Positions 40,839-49,622 of a stretch of 64,000 nucleotides of DNA are shown one piece after another; positions within the stretch are counted from its first letter, which is position 1; every line of letters begins with the position of its first letter. The DNA comes from Enterobacteriaceae bacterium (GTDB lineage Bacteria; Pseudomonadota; Gammaproteobacteria; Enterobacterales; Enterobacteriaceae), in the NCBI GenBank assembly GCA_902363335.1, contig CABIZV010000001.1, positions 930,001 through 994,000 on the forward strand, given 5' to 3'. Made by a program: the position numbers and the translations under genes. The notes under the pieces were generated by a model, which worked only from the letters and a program-made list of their open reading frames with translations, had not been told where the DNA came from and ran no database searches.

Positions 40839-41474
40839 CTATTCAAAGAAAACGCTTGGGTTGTCTGCCAGCGACACGAACGATTTGCTGTTTTTATCCA
40901 GCGCACGAATCGCTCCACTCTCAATGTCGTAAACCCAGCCGTGCAGACGAATGGCACCGTCACGCAGACCTACCGCCACCGATGGATGAGTTTTGATATT
41001 GTTCAACTGAGCAATAACGTTTTCCTCGACCATCGCATTAACTTTGTCGGTTTCATTATCGAAAGTTTTTTTCTCAACGACCGCTTTTGCTGCGTCGGAG
41101 TAGCGCAACCAATGTGAAACCGCAGGCATTGGCTCAAGACACTGACAGGTGGCAATGGCTTTCATCGCGCCACAGTTGGAGTGCCCACAGATAACGATAT
41201 CCGTCACCCCTAATGCGACTACCGCGTACTCAATCGTCGCCGACACGCCACCTGGCTCCGGGCCAAAGGACGGTACGATGTTACCCGCGTTGCGGATAAC
41301 AAACAGCTGGCCAGGTTCTTGCTGCGTGACGAGTTCCGGCACCAGACGACTGTCTGAACAGGAAATGAACAGTGCTTTCGGATTCTGGCTGGAGGCCAGA
41401 CTGCGGAAGAGTTCCTTACGCTCTGGAAAAACATCTTTCTGGAAGTTGAGGAATCCTTCAATGATATGTTGCAT
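40839..41474 (-). CDS. Beta-carbonic anhydrase (CynT-like)
   Basis: 211 residues, closest in appearance to E. coli CynT. Zinc ligands are visible: Cys and Asp/Arg in FISCSDSRLVPE (near 39-44) and His and Cys in GHSNCGAM (near 97-102). It interconverts CO2 and bicarbonate in the cytosol. No cynS or cynX gene is adjacent, so a role in cyanate breakdown is not supported here. It may be a general carbonic anhydrase paralogue. It marks the end of the conserved backbone before the AT-rich region. Confidence 0.9.
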   Translation of the reverse strand: MQHIIEGFLNFQKDVFPERKELFRSLASSQNPKALFISCSDSRLVPELVTQQEPGQLFVIRNAGNIVPSFGPEPGGVSATIEYAVVALGVTDIVICGHSNCGAMKAIATCQCLEPMPAVSHWLRYSDAAKAVVEKKTFDNETDKVNAMVEENVIAQLNNIKTHPSVAVGLRDGAIRLHGWVYDIESGAIRALDKNSKSFVSLADNPSVFFE

Positions 41475-41603
41475 AGCAGTATCTCTTTTTTGTTTTTACG
41501 CAGGTCATGATTGAAATCACATTTTTAGTGTACCACTTGGGAGCAGAAGAGAAAGAGTTCGATGGCATCAACTTTTTGATAGCCAGTGCGCTTCAAGCAA
41601 TCG

Positions 41604-42164
41604 TTATGCGCATACGCACGCGTCATGAAGCTGCGAGCGAACAAATTCCGCAGGATACTCCCTGTAGAAAAACTGATGTGCCTGCAAGCGACTAAGCATA
41701 TTGAGTTTTTTTACCAGACTGTCTACGCGATGATAGAACAATTTGGGGCATATACCGATTTCCAGGGCTGCGCCCATCAAGGTATTACTTATCAACATGC
41801 CATAAATCGTTATTTTATCTCTGCGGGAATAGTTTGCCATACACCTATAGCTGCGCAAGAAATCCATCGTCTCATGATATGTCGCCCCCTGCCCCTGGCA
41901 TATTAGGTCGAGGGACTCTAATACAGATAATCGACTTTCAAGCGATATCAAAGGAGATAATGCGCGAGAATAAATATCTGTTCCTCCAATAAAAACAAAG
42001 CGTGATGCACGATGATGGCGCCTGACGCAGGATATGATTTCCATAATGGAACAGAAAGAACTAACATCAATAATACAGGTATACGGATAGCCACGATGAT
42101 GCGCGAGGAGTTCCTCCAGGGCTAATCTGAGATAATGATTTTTGGTTTCAATGAAATAAGTCAT
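41604..42164 (-). CDS. LuxR-type HTH regulator (degenerate)
   Basis: 186 residues from ATG 42164. A longer frame to 42299 is open but has no ribosome site; neither start has a strong one. The C-terminal third (TIYGMLISNTLMGAALEIGICPKLFYHRVDSLVKKLNM) has the spacing of a LuxR/FixJ HTH with the H-x3-L-x2-KL end, though several usual residues differ. The N-terminal half resembles receiver-like domains of fimbrial and flagellar enteric regulators. AT-rich; likely acquired. Target unknown. Confidence 0.6.
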   Translation of the reverse strand: MTYFIETKNHYLRLALEELLAHHRGYPYTCIIDVSSFCSIMEIISCVRRHHRASRFVFIGGTDIYSRALSPLISLESRLSVLESLDLICQGQGATYHETMDFLRSYRCMANYSRRDKITIYGMLISNTLMGAALEIGICPKLFYHRVDSLVKKLNMLSRLQAHQFFYREYPAEFVRSQLHDACVCA

Positions 42165-42631
42165 ATTTTTTACAACACATAAAGACAGCACTAATAAATG
42201 CTTCAGCATTATGCTGCCGTTAAATAAACGGGATAGAAGCAAAGTCTGGATGAATACTCCCCCCTGCCCGCCATAATTTTCTTTAAGCGTTAACGCCACT
42301 GAACGTTCACAAAAAAAATAGGTTTAACTCTTTAAAACATCCTCGATATCTAATGCCAAAGTGAGAAACTAACGACTTAAAATACTCGATGAACAATCCC
42401 TTCTTCAGATATTCAAGGATAAACGCCGTTTGTCAGAACACGCTTAGTGTCAGAAAACACCACTCACTTAACAACGATATAATATCGCGTATACATAATT
42501 TATAGCAAAAAACACTAATTTATAATAAAATTATAGATTATTAATCCATTAATACGATATTCATCAACATCGCGGTACAGATGGAATAGAAACCGCTATC
42601 ATCTAAAATGCTCAACATATGGAGACGAGTC
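42165..42631. other. AT-rich intergenic region
   Basis: A strongly AT-rich divergent gap between the LuxR-type regulator and the ToxR-like regulator. Low GC of this kind is typical of H-NS-bound island DNA. I see no gene or clear operator in it. Confidence 0.5.
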
Positions 42632-43354
42632 ATGTTGTATCTTATTGACGGCAAGGTCATCTACGATTCCCTAAATGGAACTTTACGGCGTATCAATGAG
42701 AAACCCTTTGAAGCCACCACGCTTACGACTATTGCGCATAAAATTCTCACGCATTTAATACAACACCACGGTGAACTCGTCACTCGCGATACGCTTTTTG
42801 ATGACATCTGGGAGAAGGAAGGAATTGTCTCATCGTCCAATACACTAAATCAGTACATCAGCTTGCTGAGAAAAACGCTGACAGTCTATATCGGGGAACA
42901 GGAAGCCATTGTCACAGTGCCTCGTGCGGGCTATTACTTTAGTAAAAACATTAGCGTTTCTGAAAATATTGTTGCCTATAAAACCAAAACTCATTGGATG
43001 AGATATGTTGCTGCCATGATTGTACTAGCCACAATAATGTTAGGCATTTTCGTTTACCTCATGCAGCCGGAAAAAAACATCCCACGTAAAATCGGTGAAT
43101 TCAAAGGATGTGCAATCTATGATATCTCCGGTGTTAAAAGTGAGACGATGGACACCGTCAATGTGAATGTTGTGAAAAAAGCCTTAGCCATGAATAAACA
43201 AACCTGTTCGCACAACACGGTGTTCTACATTCATGCGCAGGAAAAATTGCATCTGGATAAAGAGGCTCGAGTGCTGGTAAGCCGCTGCGTGGAGTGGCCC
43301 GATAGCCGTGACATTTGCCAAAACATGTATTATTACAGCTGGGTTCAGGGATGA
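42632..43354 (+). CDS. ToxR/MarT-like membrane-bound winged-helix regulator
   Basis: 240 residues from ATG 42632 with GGAG upstream. An N-terminal OmpR-type winged helix (residues about 1-100; ETLVTRDTLFDDIWE and the recognition part SSSNTLNQYISLLRKTL, ending TVPRAGYYF) is followed by one membrane segment (RYVAAMIVLATIMLGIFVYLM) and a periplasmic tail of about 95 residues with four Cys. This is the ToxR/CadC layout. Its stop overlaps the FidL-like gene by four bases, the same pairing as marT-fidL in Salmonella SPI-3. Confidence 0.85.
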   Translation: MLYLIDGKVIYDSLNGTLRRINEKPFEATTLTTIAHKILTHLIQHHGELVTRDTLFDDIWEKEGIVSSSNTLNQYISLLRKTLTVYIGEQEAIVTVPRAGYYFSKNISVSENIVAYKTKTHWMRYVAAMIVLATIMLGIFVYLMQPEKNIPRKIGEFKGCAIYDISGVKSETMDTVNVNVVKKALAMNKQTCSHNTVFYIHAQEKLHLDKEARVLVSRCVEWPDSRDICQNMYYYSWVQG

Positions 43355-43830
43355 AAAAATTGAAAGTGTTAATGTTTAGTGTCGGGCTGTTCATTCTGGC
43401 TGGGCTTTTGATGATGGGTTATGGCTATACGCGACATAACCTTAACTTCACGTGTTCATCGTCTAACTCCTCCTTCCATAATAATGCTGAGAACACACCT
43501 TTTTTAACGTTCAGTCAAAACATTTCCTTCACACGCAGTGGTGCCGCTTTCCTTTATATTTCTGGCAACATTGAGAATGAAAATAATTATTACAGTTTAA
43601 ATCGCGCTGTTATTTATGACTATACGCGTATTGGTCCAGATGAGTATCTGATGGAAGTCACTAAGGCGTCTCGTTCTGGTGGAGACAACATCCCTGCCGA
43701 GCTTGAGAATAAGTACCTCATGCCACTTTTGTCTGGGGTGCAACGTATCATCCGAATTCGTCAGTTGCCTAACGGGAACATGGTTTTTGCTAATAATGCA
43801 GGGCCTTTTCTCATCTGCGCTGTACATTAA
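43351..43830 (+). CDS. FidL-like inner-membrane protein
   Basis: 159 residues from the ATG in the ATGA overlap. An N-terminal membrane anchor (VLMFSVGLFILAGLLMMGYGY) is followed by a periplasmic domain with a FTCSS start, LTFSQNISF, NRAVIYDYTRIG and a final GPFLICAVH, the pattern of FidL-like proteins. Such proteins accompany membrane-bound winged-helix regulators and may stabilise or inhibit them, as ToxS does for ToxR; this is inference. Confidence 0.8.
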   Translation: MKKLKVLMFSVGLFILAGLLMMGYGYTRHNLNFTCSSSNSSFHNNAENTPFLTFSQNISFTRSGAAFLYISGNIENENNYYSLNRAVIYDYTRIGPDEYLMEVTKASRSGGDNIPAELENKYLMPLLSGVQRIIRIRQLPNGNMVFANNAGPFLICAVH

Positions 43831-44346
43831 GAAAGCACGAAGGACACAGGGAATAAGGAGAATGGTTTGTCGGGAAAGGCATGGAGAAAACAGATAATTT
43901 AGTGTTTGTTTTATCTAAGAGTGAAAAATCTGGATTGCCGCCGGGAGACAACAATGGCGATCGCGTAATGATTCCCCGTGCATTCGGGATTGCATCAGTC
44001 AGCGCATAAAGTCCCAGAGAAACGTGGCGCAGCCCCATGTTTCAGCGGCTCCCAAATGTTAGCCAAAGATTTAACGGCTAACTTATTGAGTATCATTTTG
44101 AGCATCCATGCAAACCGGTCCCCTTAAGCCTGTGTGCCTGAACGTTTGATTAGCCGCATATGATAGATTTGAACACATTCAGAACGAATATTTATTCATC
44201 GAAAATAGCTAATCTATCGATGTCCCATCCTTCCTCCTAAAAGATCAAGGCAAACTTCTGCTTGTATTTGTTAAGTAATATCTGAGGGGAAAACAGCAAT
44301 GTGTTACTATAATAAAAAGCGGTCTTAAGATGCAGGGATTAGACAG
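43831..44346. other. Gene-free region upstream of the DUF3290 gene
   Basis: 516 bases with no supported gene. A TATAAT box lies at 44308-44313, 29 bases before the DUF3290 ATG, and may be its -10; no good -35 is seen. The remaining sequence shows no clear repeat. Confidence 0.5.
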
Positions 44347-44793
44347 ATGAGATTTTATAGTATCGATTACCTCCAAACGCAGTCTAACATCAATGATTTT
44401 TTAAAATACATTATTATATTTAGTAGTTTATTTATCCTTATTATTGTTTTTAGCCTGTACATGCGCCATCGCTTACAAACAAAATACCGTGACCTAACGA
44501 TCATTGCCTTATTATTTTTACTTTTTATCTCAGGTGTTCAGTATGCTGATTATACCGATAGCCAAAATATACACTCCCAATCATCACAAATGGTTAACTT
44601 TGTAAGGTTGCTATCACAAGAAAAAAAAGTAGATGTTAATTCTATATTTTCAAGTTCAGTGCAACTTTCAGATGGAATTATTGTTAAAATTAATGATCTT
44701 TACTACCGTGTTAACTTAAGCCCGGATCAAAAAACATACAACCTAATTGAGGTTTCGTTAGTAAACCCACAAATTGAAATCATTAAAAAATGA
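44347..44793 (+). CDS. DUF3290 family membrane protein
   Basis: 148 residues with two membrane segments (about 20-40 and 50-65) and a soluble C-terminal part (KINDLYYRVNLSPDQKTYNLIEVSLVNP). The match to DUF3290 rests on this layout, the YTDSQN and YYRVN blocks and the adjacent DUF421 gene, its standard partner. Very AT-rich with many rare codons, unlike the backbone. Function unknown. Confidence 0.75.
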   Translation: MRFYSIDYLQTQSNINDFLKYIIIFSSLFILIIVFSLYMRHRLQTKYRDLTIIALLFLLFISGVQYADYTDSQNIHSQSSQMVNFVRLLSQEKKVDVNSIFSSSVQLSDGIIVKINDLYYRVNLSPDQKTYNLIEVSLVNPQIEIIKK

Positions 44794-44802
44794 GGGCCGG
44801 AA

Positions 44803-45438
44803 ATGATAATTTACATACCTATAATTATAAAATTGGGCTTGGGTATACTGTGTTTGATCGTGCAAATAAATCTTATGGGGAAAGGAAATCTGGCCCCCTC
44901 ATCCGCAATGGATCAGGTTCAAAACTATGTTCTGGGGGGAATTATAGGTGGTGTAATTTACAACGAATCGATAACAGTACTCCAATTTGTCCTGGTGTTA
45001 ATTATATGGACTTTTCTGGTCTTAGTGCTTAAATTTTTGAAAGAAAATAATAGGTTAGTTAAAAGAGTAATTGATGGAAAACCGATTACTTTGGTACATA
45101 ACGGCTGCATCAATGTTCGGGAATGTTTGCGAAATGGCGTATCTGCAAATGATTTAATGTTCAAATTAAGAGCAAATGGAATTTATGAAATAGAGCAGCT
45201 AAAACGCGTAGTACTCGAGCAAAATGGGCAGTTAACCATTATACAGAGTGGTGATGAAAATATACGCTACCCAATCATAGTGGATGGTTTAGCCAACAAT
45301 GATCTGCTAGAAATTCTTAACAAGGACAGTGACTGGTTGGAAAATGAAGTTACAAAGCAAGGTTTCAATAAAATCAGCGAAGTATATTTAGGTGAGTATT
45401 TATCGGGTCGGATTAATTTGTACGGATATGAAAAATAA
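44803..45438 (+). CDS. DUF421 (YetF-like) membrane protein
   Basis: 211 residues, starting 9 bases after the DUF3290 stop with GAGGG in between. Three membrane segments fill the first 80 residues (including NYVLGGIIGGVIYN), followed by the DUF421 soluble domain: GKPITLVHNGCINVRECLRNGVSANDLMFKLR. These proteins form multimers on the membrane and in Bacillus are linked to spore germination; no role is known in enterics. The operon looks acquired. Confidence 0.82.
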   Translation: MIIYIPIIIKLGLGILCLIVQINLMGKGNLAPSSAMDQVQNYVLGGIIGGVIYNESITVLQFVLVLIIWTFLVLVLKFLKENNRLVKRVIDGKPITLVHNGCINVRECLRNGVSANDLMFKLRANGIYEIEQLKRVVLEQNGQLTIIQSGDENIRYPIIVDGLANNDLLEILNKDSDWLENEVTKQGFNKISEVYLGEYLSGRINLYGYEK

Positions 45439-45913
45439 ACAATCCAGAATTCAGCACTACCAACTGGCACTACTCAGGCAATACCTGTTACCAGTTCAAA
45501 CATTCCCCTCTCTACGAGGCAGGTGTTAGGTGTTGGAGATCAGGTACTAACAACAAGGATATTTCCTTACTTGAAAGAAAAATAGCAGTCTTTGCAGGAG
45601 GTTAATCACTCACCGGAGATTCACCCCCTTTCCGCCGAGGAAGATAGAAATTCGGTGCTTTATCCAGTTGAGTAAATGACGAATAAAAAAAAGGTCAGCA
45701 TCTATAGCTGACCTGGACGAAAACGTTGAAAAATCACCGCAGGCTTAGCCTTGCCCAAAATTCGTTTACAAGAGTACTTTCCTCTTGGGCGGCATTGTAA
45801 TTACAGCGGTAAAAATATGTAACAGATTTCGCTTATGGAGCAGTATTTTAGGATAGTTCAATTGGCGATAAAAAGACCAAAAGGATAATTTAGTCTTGTG
45901 GTACGCCGCCGCT
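45439..45913. other. Gene-free region with a minus-strand terminator
   Basis: 475 bases between the DUF421 gene and hiuH. The left 240 bases show nothing I can name. The right part holds a terminator on the minus strand (45683-45714) and two further small hairpins, described as a candidate small RNA. Confidence 0.5.
45683..45830 (-). ncRNA. Candidate structured minus-strand RNA (or hiuH 3' UTR)
   Basis: On the minus strand a hairpin CAAGAG-N7-CTCTTG is followed by GCAAGGCTAAGCCTGC and then a strong terminator AGGTCAGC-TATAGAT-GCTGACCT with eight T (45683-45713). The terminator is 200 bases beyond the hiuH stop, farther than usual, so the segment may be an independent small RNA or a long hiuH 3' UTR. 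The 5' end shown is a guess. Confidence 0.35.
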
Positions 45914-46333
45914 TCAGCTTCCCTTATAAGTAGAATATCCGTATTGGCTCAATAGCAAAGGGATGTGAAGCTTTTCATTTGTTTTACTCACCGTAAAAAT
46001 CACGGGTATTTCAGGGAAGAAAGAGCTTAGTTTTTCGCTTTTAAAGTACTCACCAGTCTTAAAAGTGACCCGGTAAACGCCCTGCTGCATATCTTTATCC
46101 ATGGGATAAAGCGACTTGATTCGCCCATCACCATCTGTTTTTCCCTCAGCGATCTTAGTCCAGCCCATGTCCTGTTGCTTTTCAAGCGTCACACCAACAT
46201 TTTCAGATGGGATACCGGTTTGCTGATTCAGAACATGAACGCTCAATGTGCCGAGTGGTGCACAAAAAGCAACGGGAGCAAGAATTGACGCTGAAAGCAC
46301 TAACAGCCCTTTGACTATCTTCATTTTTTTCAT
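45914..46333 (-). CDS. hiuH: Periplasmic 5-hydroxyisourate hydrolase (transthyretin-like)
   Basis: 139 residues with a signal peptide ending near FCA. The transthyretin-like fold is clear: LSVHVLNQQTGIPS, DGRIKSLYP, TFKTGEYF, FFPEIPVIF and the C-terminal signature YGYSTYKGS (YRGS in most members). Active-site His and Arg residues lie in SVHVLN and DGRIK. It converts 5-hydroxyisourate, the urate oxidase product, to OHCU. No other purine-catabolic gene is nearby. Similar in layout to E. coli HiuH. Confidence 0.92.
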   Translation of the reverse strand: MKKMKIVKGLLVLSASILAPVAFCAPLGTLSVHVLNQQTGIPSENVGVTLEKQQDMGWTKIAEGKTDGDGRIKSLYPMDKDMQQGVYRVTFKTGEYFKSEKLSSFFPEIPVIFTVSKTNEKLHIPLLLSQYGYSTYKGS

Positions 46334-46467
46334 CCTGTAGTTGAGATCACAGGAAAATCTTAGCTGACACTCAGAGAAAAAATATTCAAATTATTGTGAT
46401 ACTTCATTGTACCAGCCAGCACTTGCAGCAAAAGGTTGCCCAGCCCATCTGGGAGCGGGTATCCGAA

Positions 46468-47055
46468 TCAGGAGTCTCGGTACTGAGATAAAAATTCCTG
46501 TTCTAGCTCAAGCAACTTTTTCTTCCGATTTTTTTTTTTCACAGGGGCACCAAAATACACGCCCCATTCTGGGAGGTTCTTTGTCACAAGAGATAATGCA
46601 CCGACGGACGCCCCTTCCCCAAGGGTAACGCCAGGAAGAATAACCGTGCCTGAACCAATAATGACATGGCGTCTTAAAATAACTTCCCCGGAAGTGACTC
46701 CTGTGTATTTTGGATCGACTGTCGGATTAGTTAAGCTATTGCCAGTGTAATCATCTGTTTTACTATAGATTTTAACGCCTTGTGAAACACCGCTAAAATC
46801 CTCCATCGTTATACCTGCGCCAGCGGACAATAAAGAATATCCGCCTATATGTATAAATGATCCCAGGTTTAAAAAACCATTGCCATTGGCTACTATGGTT
46901 GTGTATCCGTCGATTCTGACATTATCACCAATGGAAATGTTATTCAGCCCTATTATTGTACAGTTTTTTGCAATAGAAACATTTCGTCCTACTTTCTTGA
47001 AGCCGAAATTTATTAATTCATTCTCGGTGAAAAAACCAACATCAAAAGGGTTCAT
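46468..47055 (-). CDS. Hexapeptide-repeat acyltransferase
   Basis: 195 residues. A left-handed beta-helix of repeated hexapeptides (IGDNVRIDGYTTIVANG, IHIGGYSLLSAGAGI, VIIGSGTVILPGVTLGEGASVGA) fills most of the protein, and the LSLVTKNLPEWGVYFGAPVK end is typical of O-acetyltransferases such as WbbJ and LacA relatives. It probably acetylates a sugar, but it is not inside a polysaccharide cluster. AT-rich. The C-terminus is basic (KKKNRKKKLLELE). Confidence 0.8.
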   Translation of the reverse strand: MNPFDVGFFTENELINFGFKKVGRNVSIAKNCTIIGLNNISIGDNVRIDGYTTIVANGNGFLNLGSFIHIGGYSLLSAGAGITMEDFSGVSQGVKIYSKTDDYTGNSLTNPTVDPKYTGVTSGEVILRRHVIIGSGTVILPGVTLGEGASVGALSLVTKNLPEWGVYFGAPVKKKNRKKKLLELEQEFLSQYRDS

Positions 47056-47299
47056 TTTTAATGCCCAACGTTACAAAGGGAAAATTTAGAGGGCCAAGTA
47101 GCATATTAATACTACCAGATATGTCCATGCCACCTCAACCAGCACACCTGCATACGGCGCGCTGTTGCAAATGATGGTCGCTATGCTGGCAAGTATGAGA
47201 AAGTGCCAGGTCAATGATTCGCGAGCAAACCAGTGGAAAAAATTGGTTTTTTATAGCCAGTTTTGCTGGGGTTTTGAAGAAGAGATAAAAATGGGGATA

Positions 47300-47316
47300 G
47301 CCGCCCGAAGGCGGCA
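47300..47316 (-). terminator. GC-rich hairpin after the prophage-like ORF
   Basis: GCCGCC-TTCG-GGCGGC lies just beyond the stop of the 47324-47638 frame on the minus strand. A loose T stretch (ATTTTTAT) follows six bases later, so termination may be partial. Confidence 0.5.
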
Positions 47317-47323
47317 ACGACAA

Positions 47324-47638
47324 TTACTCGCCAATTTCCAGCGCGTCCTGGATGGCATCAGCCAGTGCAGCAACTTCCTGTGAAACGTTGCGCAAGTCCA
47401 TCTGAGAGCGGATCCCAGAGTTTGCGGTTGAGGCTGAAACCGAGGCTTTTGATATCTCTAACGCGGCTTGAACAGCCAGCAAACGCTTACGGTTTTCAGA
47501 GGCTTCAGCGTCGGTGACGTTGTCTAGATCGAAGTACCCTTCTAGTACCCCTACAAAAACAAAGTATCTATATGTTTTATCAGAGAAATACCTGATATTT
47601 AGGAACCAAATAAGCTTTATCGAATCTTGTTTTAACAA
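47324..47638 (-). pseudogene. Possible prophage remnant ORF
   Basis: The last 65 residues (from about TDAEASENRKRLLAVQAALEI, ending EVAALADAIQDALEIGE) are helical, well-formed and look like a small tailed-phage protein of unknown role. The first 40 residues are AT-rich and unlike the rest, and no ribosome site precedes the apparent start. I therefore read it as the 3' part of a phage gene joined to unrelated DNA. It could also be a small intact gene starting internally. Confidence 0.4.
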
Positions 47639-47908
47639 TCTAATTTTTATAGAAAAAAAAATAGTTTTGCAGAACGATTTTTGGGTGGGAGGGTACCTGC
47701 TTTGAGCGATGAGCAGAAGTTACCGAAGCACTTAAGAGGTATCAGCACCCCAACCTCTGCATCGACGGGCCTGCTCGGCAACAGACAAGCGTAGACGCAG
47801 CCCGTCGACCAGAATCGAGAGTATTATTTCAGAAAAATAATGGAATGTGCGTTTGACTCAGCAAACTAATAAAATCCATTCCAACAGGATTTATGGGCCA
47901 ATTTTAAG

Positions 47909-48469
47909 TCAACTCATATGTATGGCCTTCGTATATTTCATTAATAACCTTAAGGTGCAAAATAATTCCTGCTGAGTCTTTAGCCCTAGTTTTTCCATGG
48001 CGTTTCGTTTATGTGAACTAATAGTCTTGATGCTACTACCAGTAAGTTTACTCCAATTATCAGGAGTCATTCCGCAAGCAATGGATTTTATTGTCGATAT
48101 CTCCTTTTGTGTTAACCTAAACTGAGGCTGTATGCTACCGAAGGGTACATCATCGGAAAGTACAAACCTTTCAATTATCTCTCTGATATCAGTAACAGGC
48201 ATCGTCATATTTATGGTCTCACCTTTTTTAACTTCGGTATAGAACATCGTCTCCCAGCCGGTATTAAATTTCTTCGGGGTTATATAAATAATGATCCCGT
48301 CAAAATCAGCAGCCGTAAGCTCAGCTAAATATGTAGTATCAATGAATACTAATCGTTTAGTCTTGGCATCTGGTAATGAACTTTTGACTAAAAGGGACAG
48401 TCCCACACGTAGATACAGATTATCAGAAATGATACGCATAGCAGCACTCGTTCGTAGTATGTTTTTCAT
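47909..48469 (-). CDS. LuxR-family HTH regulator
   Basis: 186 residues; a start at ATG 48439 (176 residues) is also possible. The C-terminal LuxR HTH is good: FRLTQKEISTIKSIACGMTPDNWSKLTGSSIKTISSHKRNAMEKLGLKT, with the expected S-KTISSHKR-AM-KLG pattern. The N-terminal half resembles response-regulator-like domains without an obvious phosphorylation Asp. It is 1.15 kb upstream of, and divergent from, the autotransporter gene and is a candidate for its control. Confidence 0.8.
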   Translation of the reverse strand: MKNILRTSAAMRIISDNLYLRVGLSLLVKSSLPDAKTKRLVFIDTTYLAELTAADFDGIIIYITPKKFNTGWETMFYTEVKKGETINMTMPVTDIREIIERFVLSDDVPFGSIQPQFRLTQKEISTIKSIACGMTPDNWSKLTGSSIKTISSHKRNAMEKLGLKTQQELFCTLRLLMKYTKAIHMS

Positions 48470-49622
48470 TCATCTTGAAAGTACTAGCCCACCTCGTGAG
48501 GGCCCCCAAAAGTTAAGTGGAAAATGATACAGACCATGTTAATAATTTTTCGTAGACTGGACGATACTCACTGGCTCAGCATGTTTAATCTCAATAATTA
48601 AAAAAATCGATATATATAAAAAACAAAAAATGAGAGTAATGCAAATTAATATCATAGAAACCGTCAGGGAATAGTTATTAACCAAAATCCAATAAGAACA
48701 TAATCACATGATTTTTAAGGAATAAACACAAAACAATCTTCAGGTGTGAAATATAGTTAGTTACGGGTTGTAATGTCTTATGTTATTGATTTAAGTGATT
48801 AAAATATCAAATTTCAAAATAAAGTAATACTAAATGTTTCTCAGCTTATTCGTTATATCCTCGTACAACTTCCAACAAACATCAGAATTCAGGCCATTGT
48901 GAGATGCCACCACGTGATATAAGCACTGTTCCTTCTCAGCAGTAAGGCAAAATAAATGATTATTTCGTTAACAAAAAAAATCAGTTATTAACATAGGAAT
49001 AAACACACATTTTCCCAGAAAGATCTTAAATGATGTGGTTTGGTTATTGCTAAGTTTGAAAATCAAAAATATAACGATAATATAACCACGGTAAGTTAAA
49101 GGATTGGTAAAAGACCAATAGACGTAATACAGATTAGTCTTGTGGGTGGAGCCTTGGCTTGCAAACTACGAGGAAGCCGGGGCTACAGGGTGTAAGGTAC
49201 GATGCTAGAATCAACATGGTTCTGGTATCAATAGATGGGTTAGTCAGAATATTATTTCATTTTTGAAGCCACATGGATTGGTTAGTCTTTGTGTTTTTCT
49301 AAATTCGACTATTCTTTTTATCGGAGACGATGCCAAGTAAAACAACTAGTTAATTGTTTTTTTCTTTCCCAAAAAACATTAGCAGACTAATTTGTATGAC
49401 GATTAGTTGCATTATCACGTTTTTTTTAGTTCTATATGTTCACGGAATAAGCCTGACACGAGCCCCCCTATTGAGGGAATGTATGTTTAGTGAACATCGA
49501 AATACCACCATTGTGGTATGTGAACTATCCTTACATTGTTGTTCTCAACTGCTTTACGCTGTTCAACCAGTGTTGCCTCCACACAGGCCAATATAATCGT
49601 CTCCTGAAGGTGTAATCAAAAT
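48470..49622. other. Long AT-rich intergenic region before the autotransporter
   Basis: 1153 bases, mostly very AT-rich, with one GC-richer patch around 49140-49210 (GAGCCTTGGCTTGC..GAAGCCGGGGCT). Several open stretches are short and lack ribosome sites, including one at 49354-49596. The length and composition suggest a heavily regulated, H-NS-bound promoter region for the autotransporter. No repeat or insertion-sequence end is recognised. Confidence 0.5.

Noticed and set aside
49354..49596. 80-codon frame upstream of the autotransporter
   Set aside because: TTG start, no ribosome site and no family; likely chance in AT-rich DNA.
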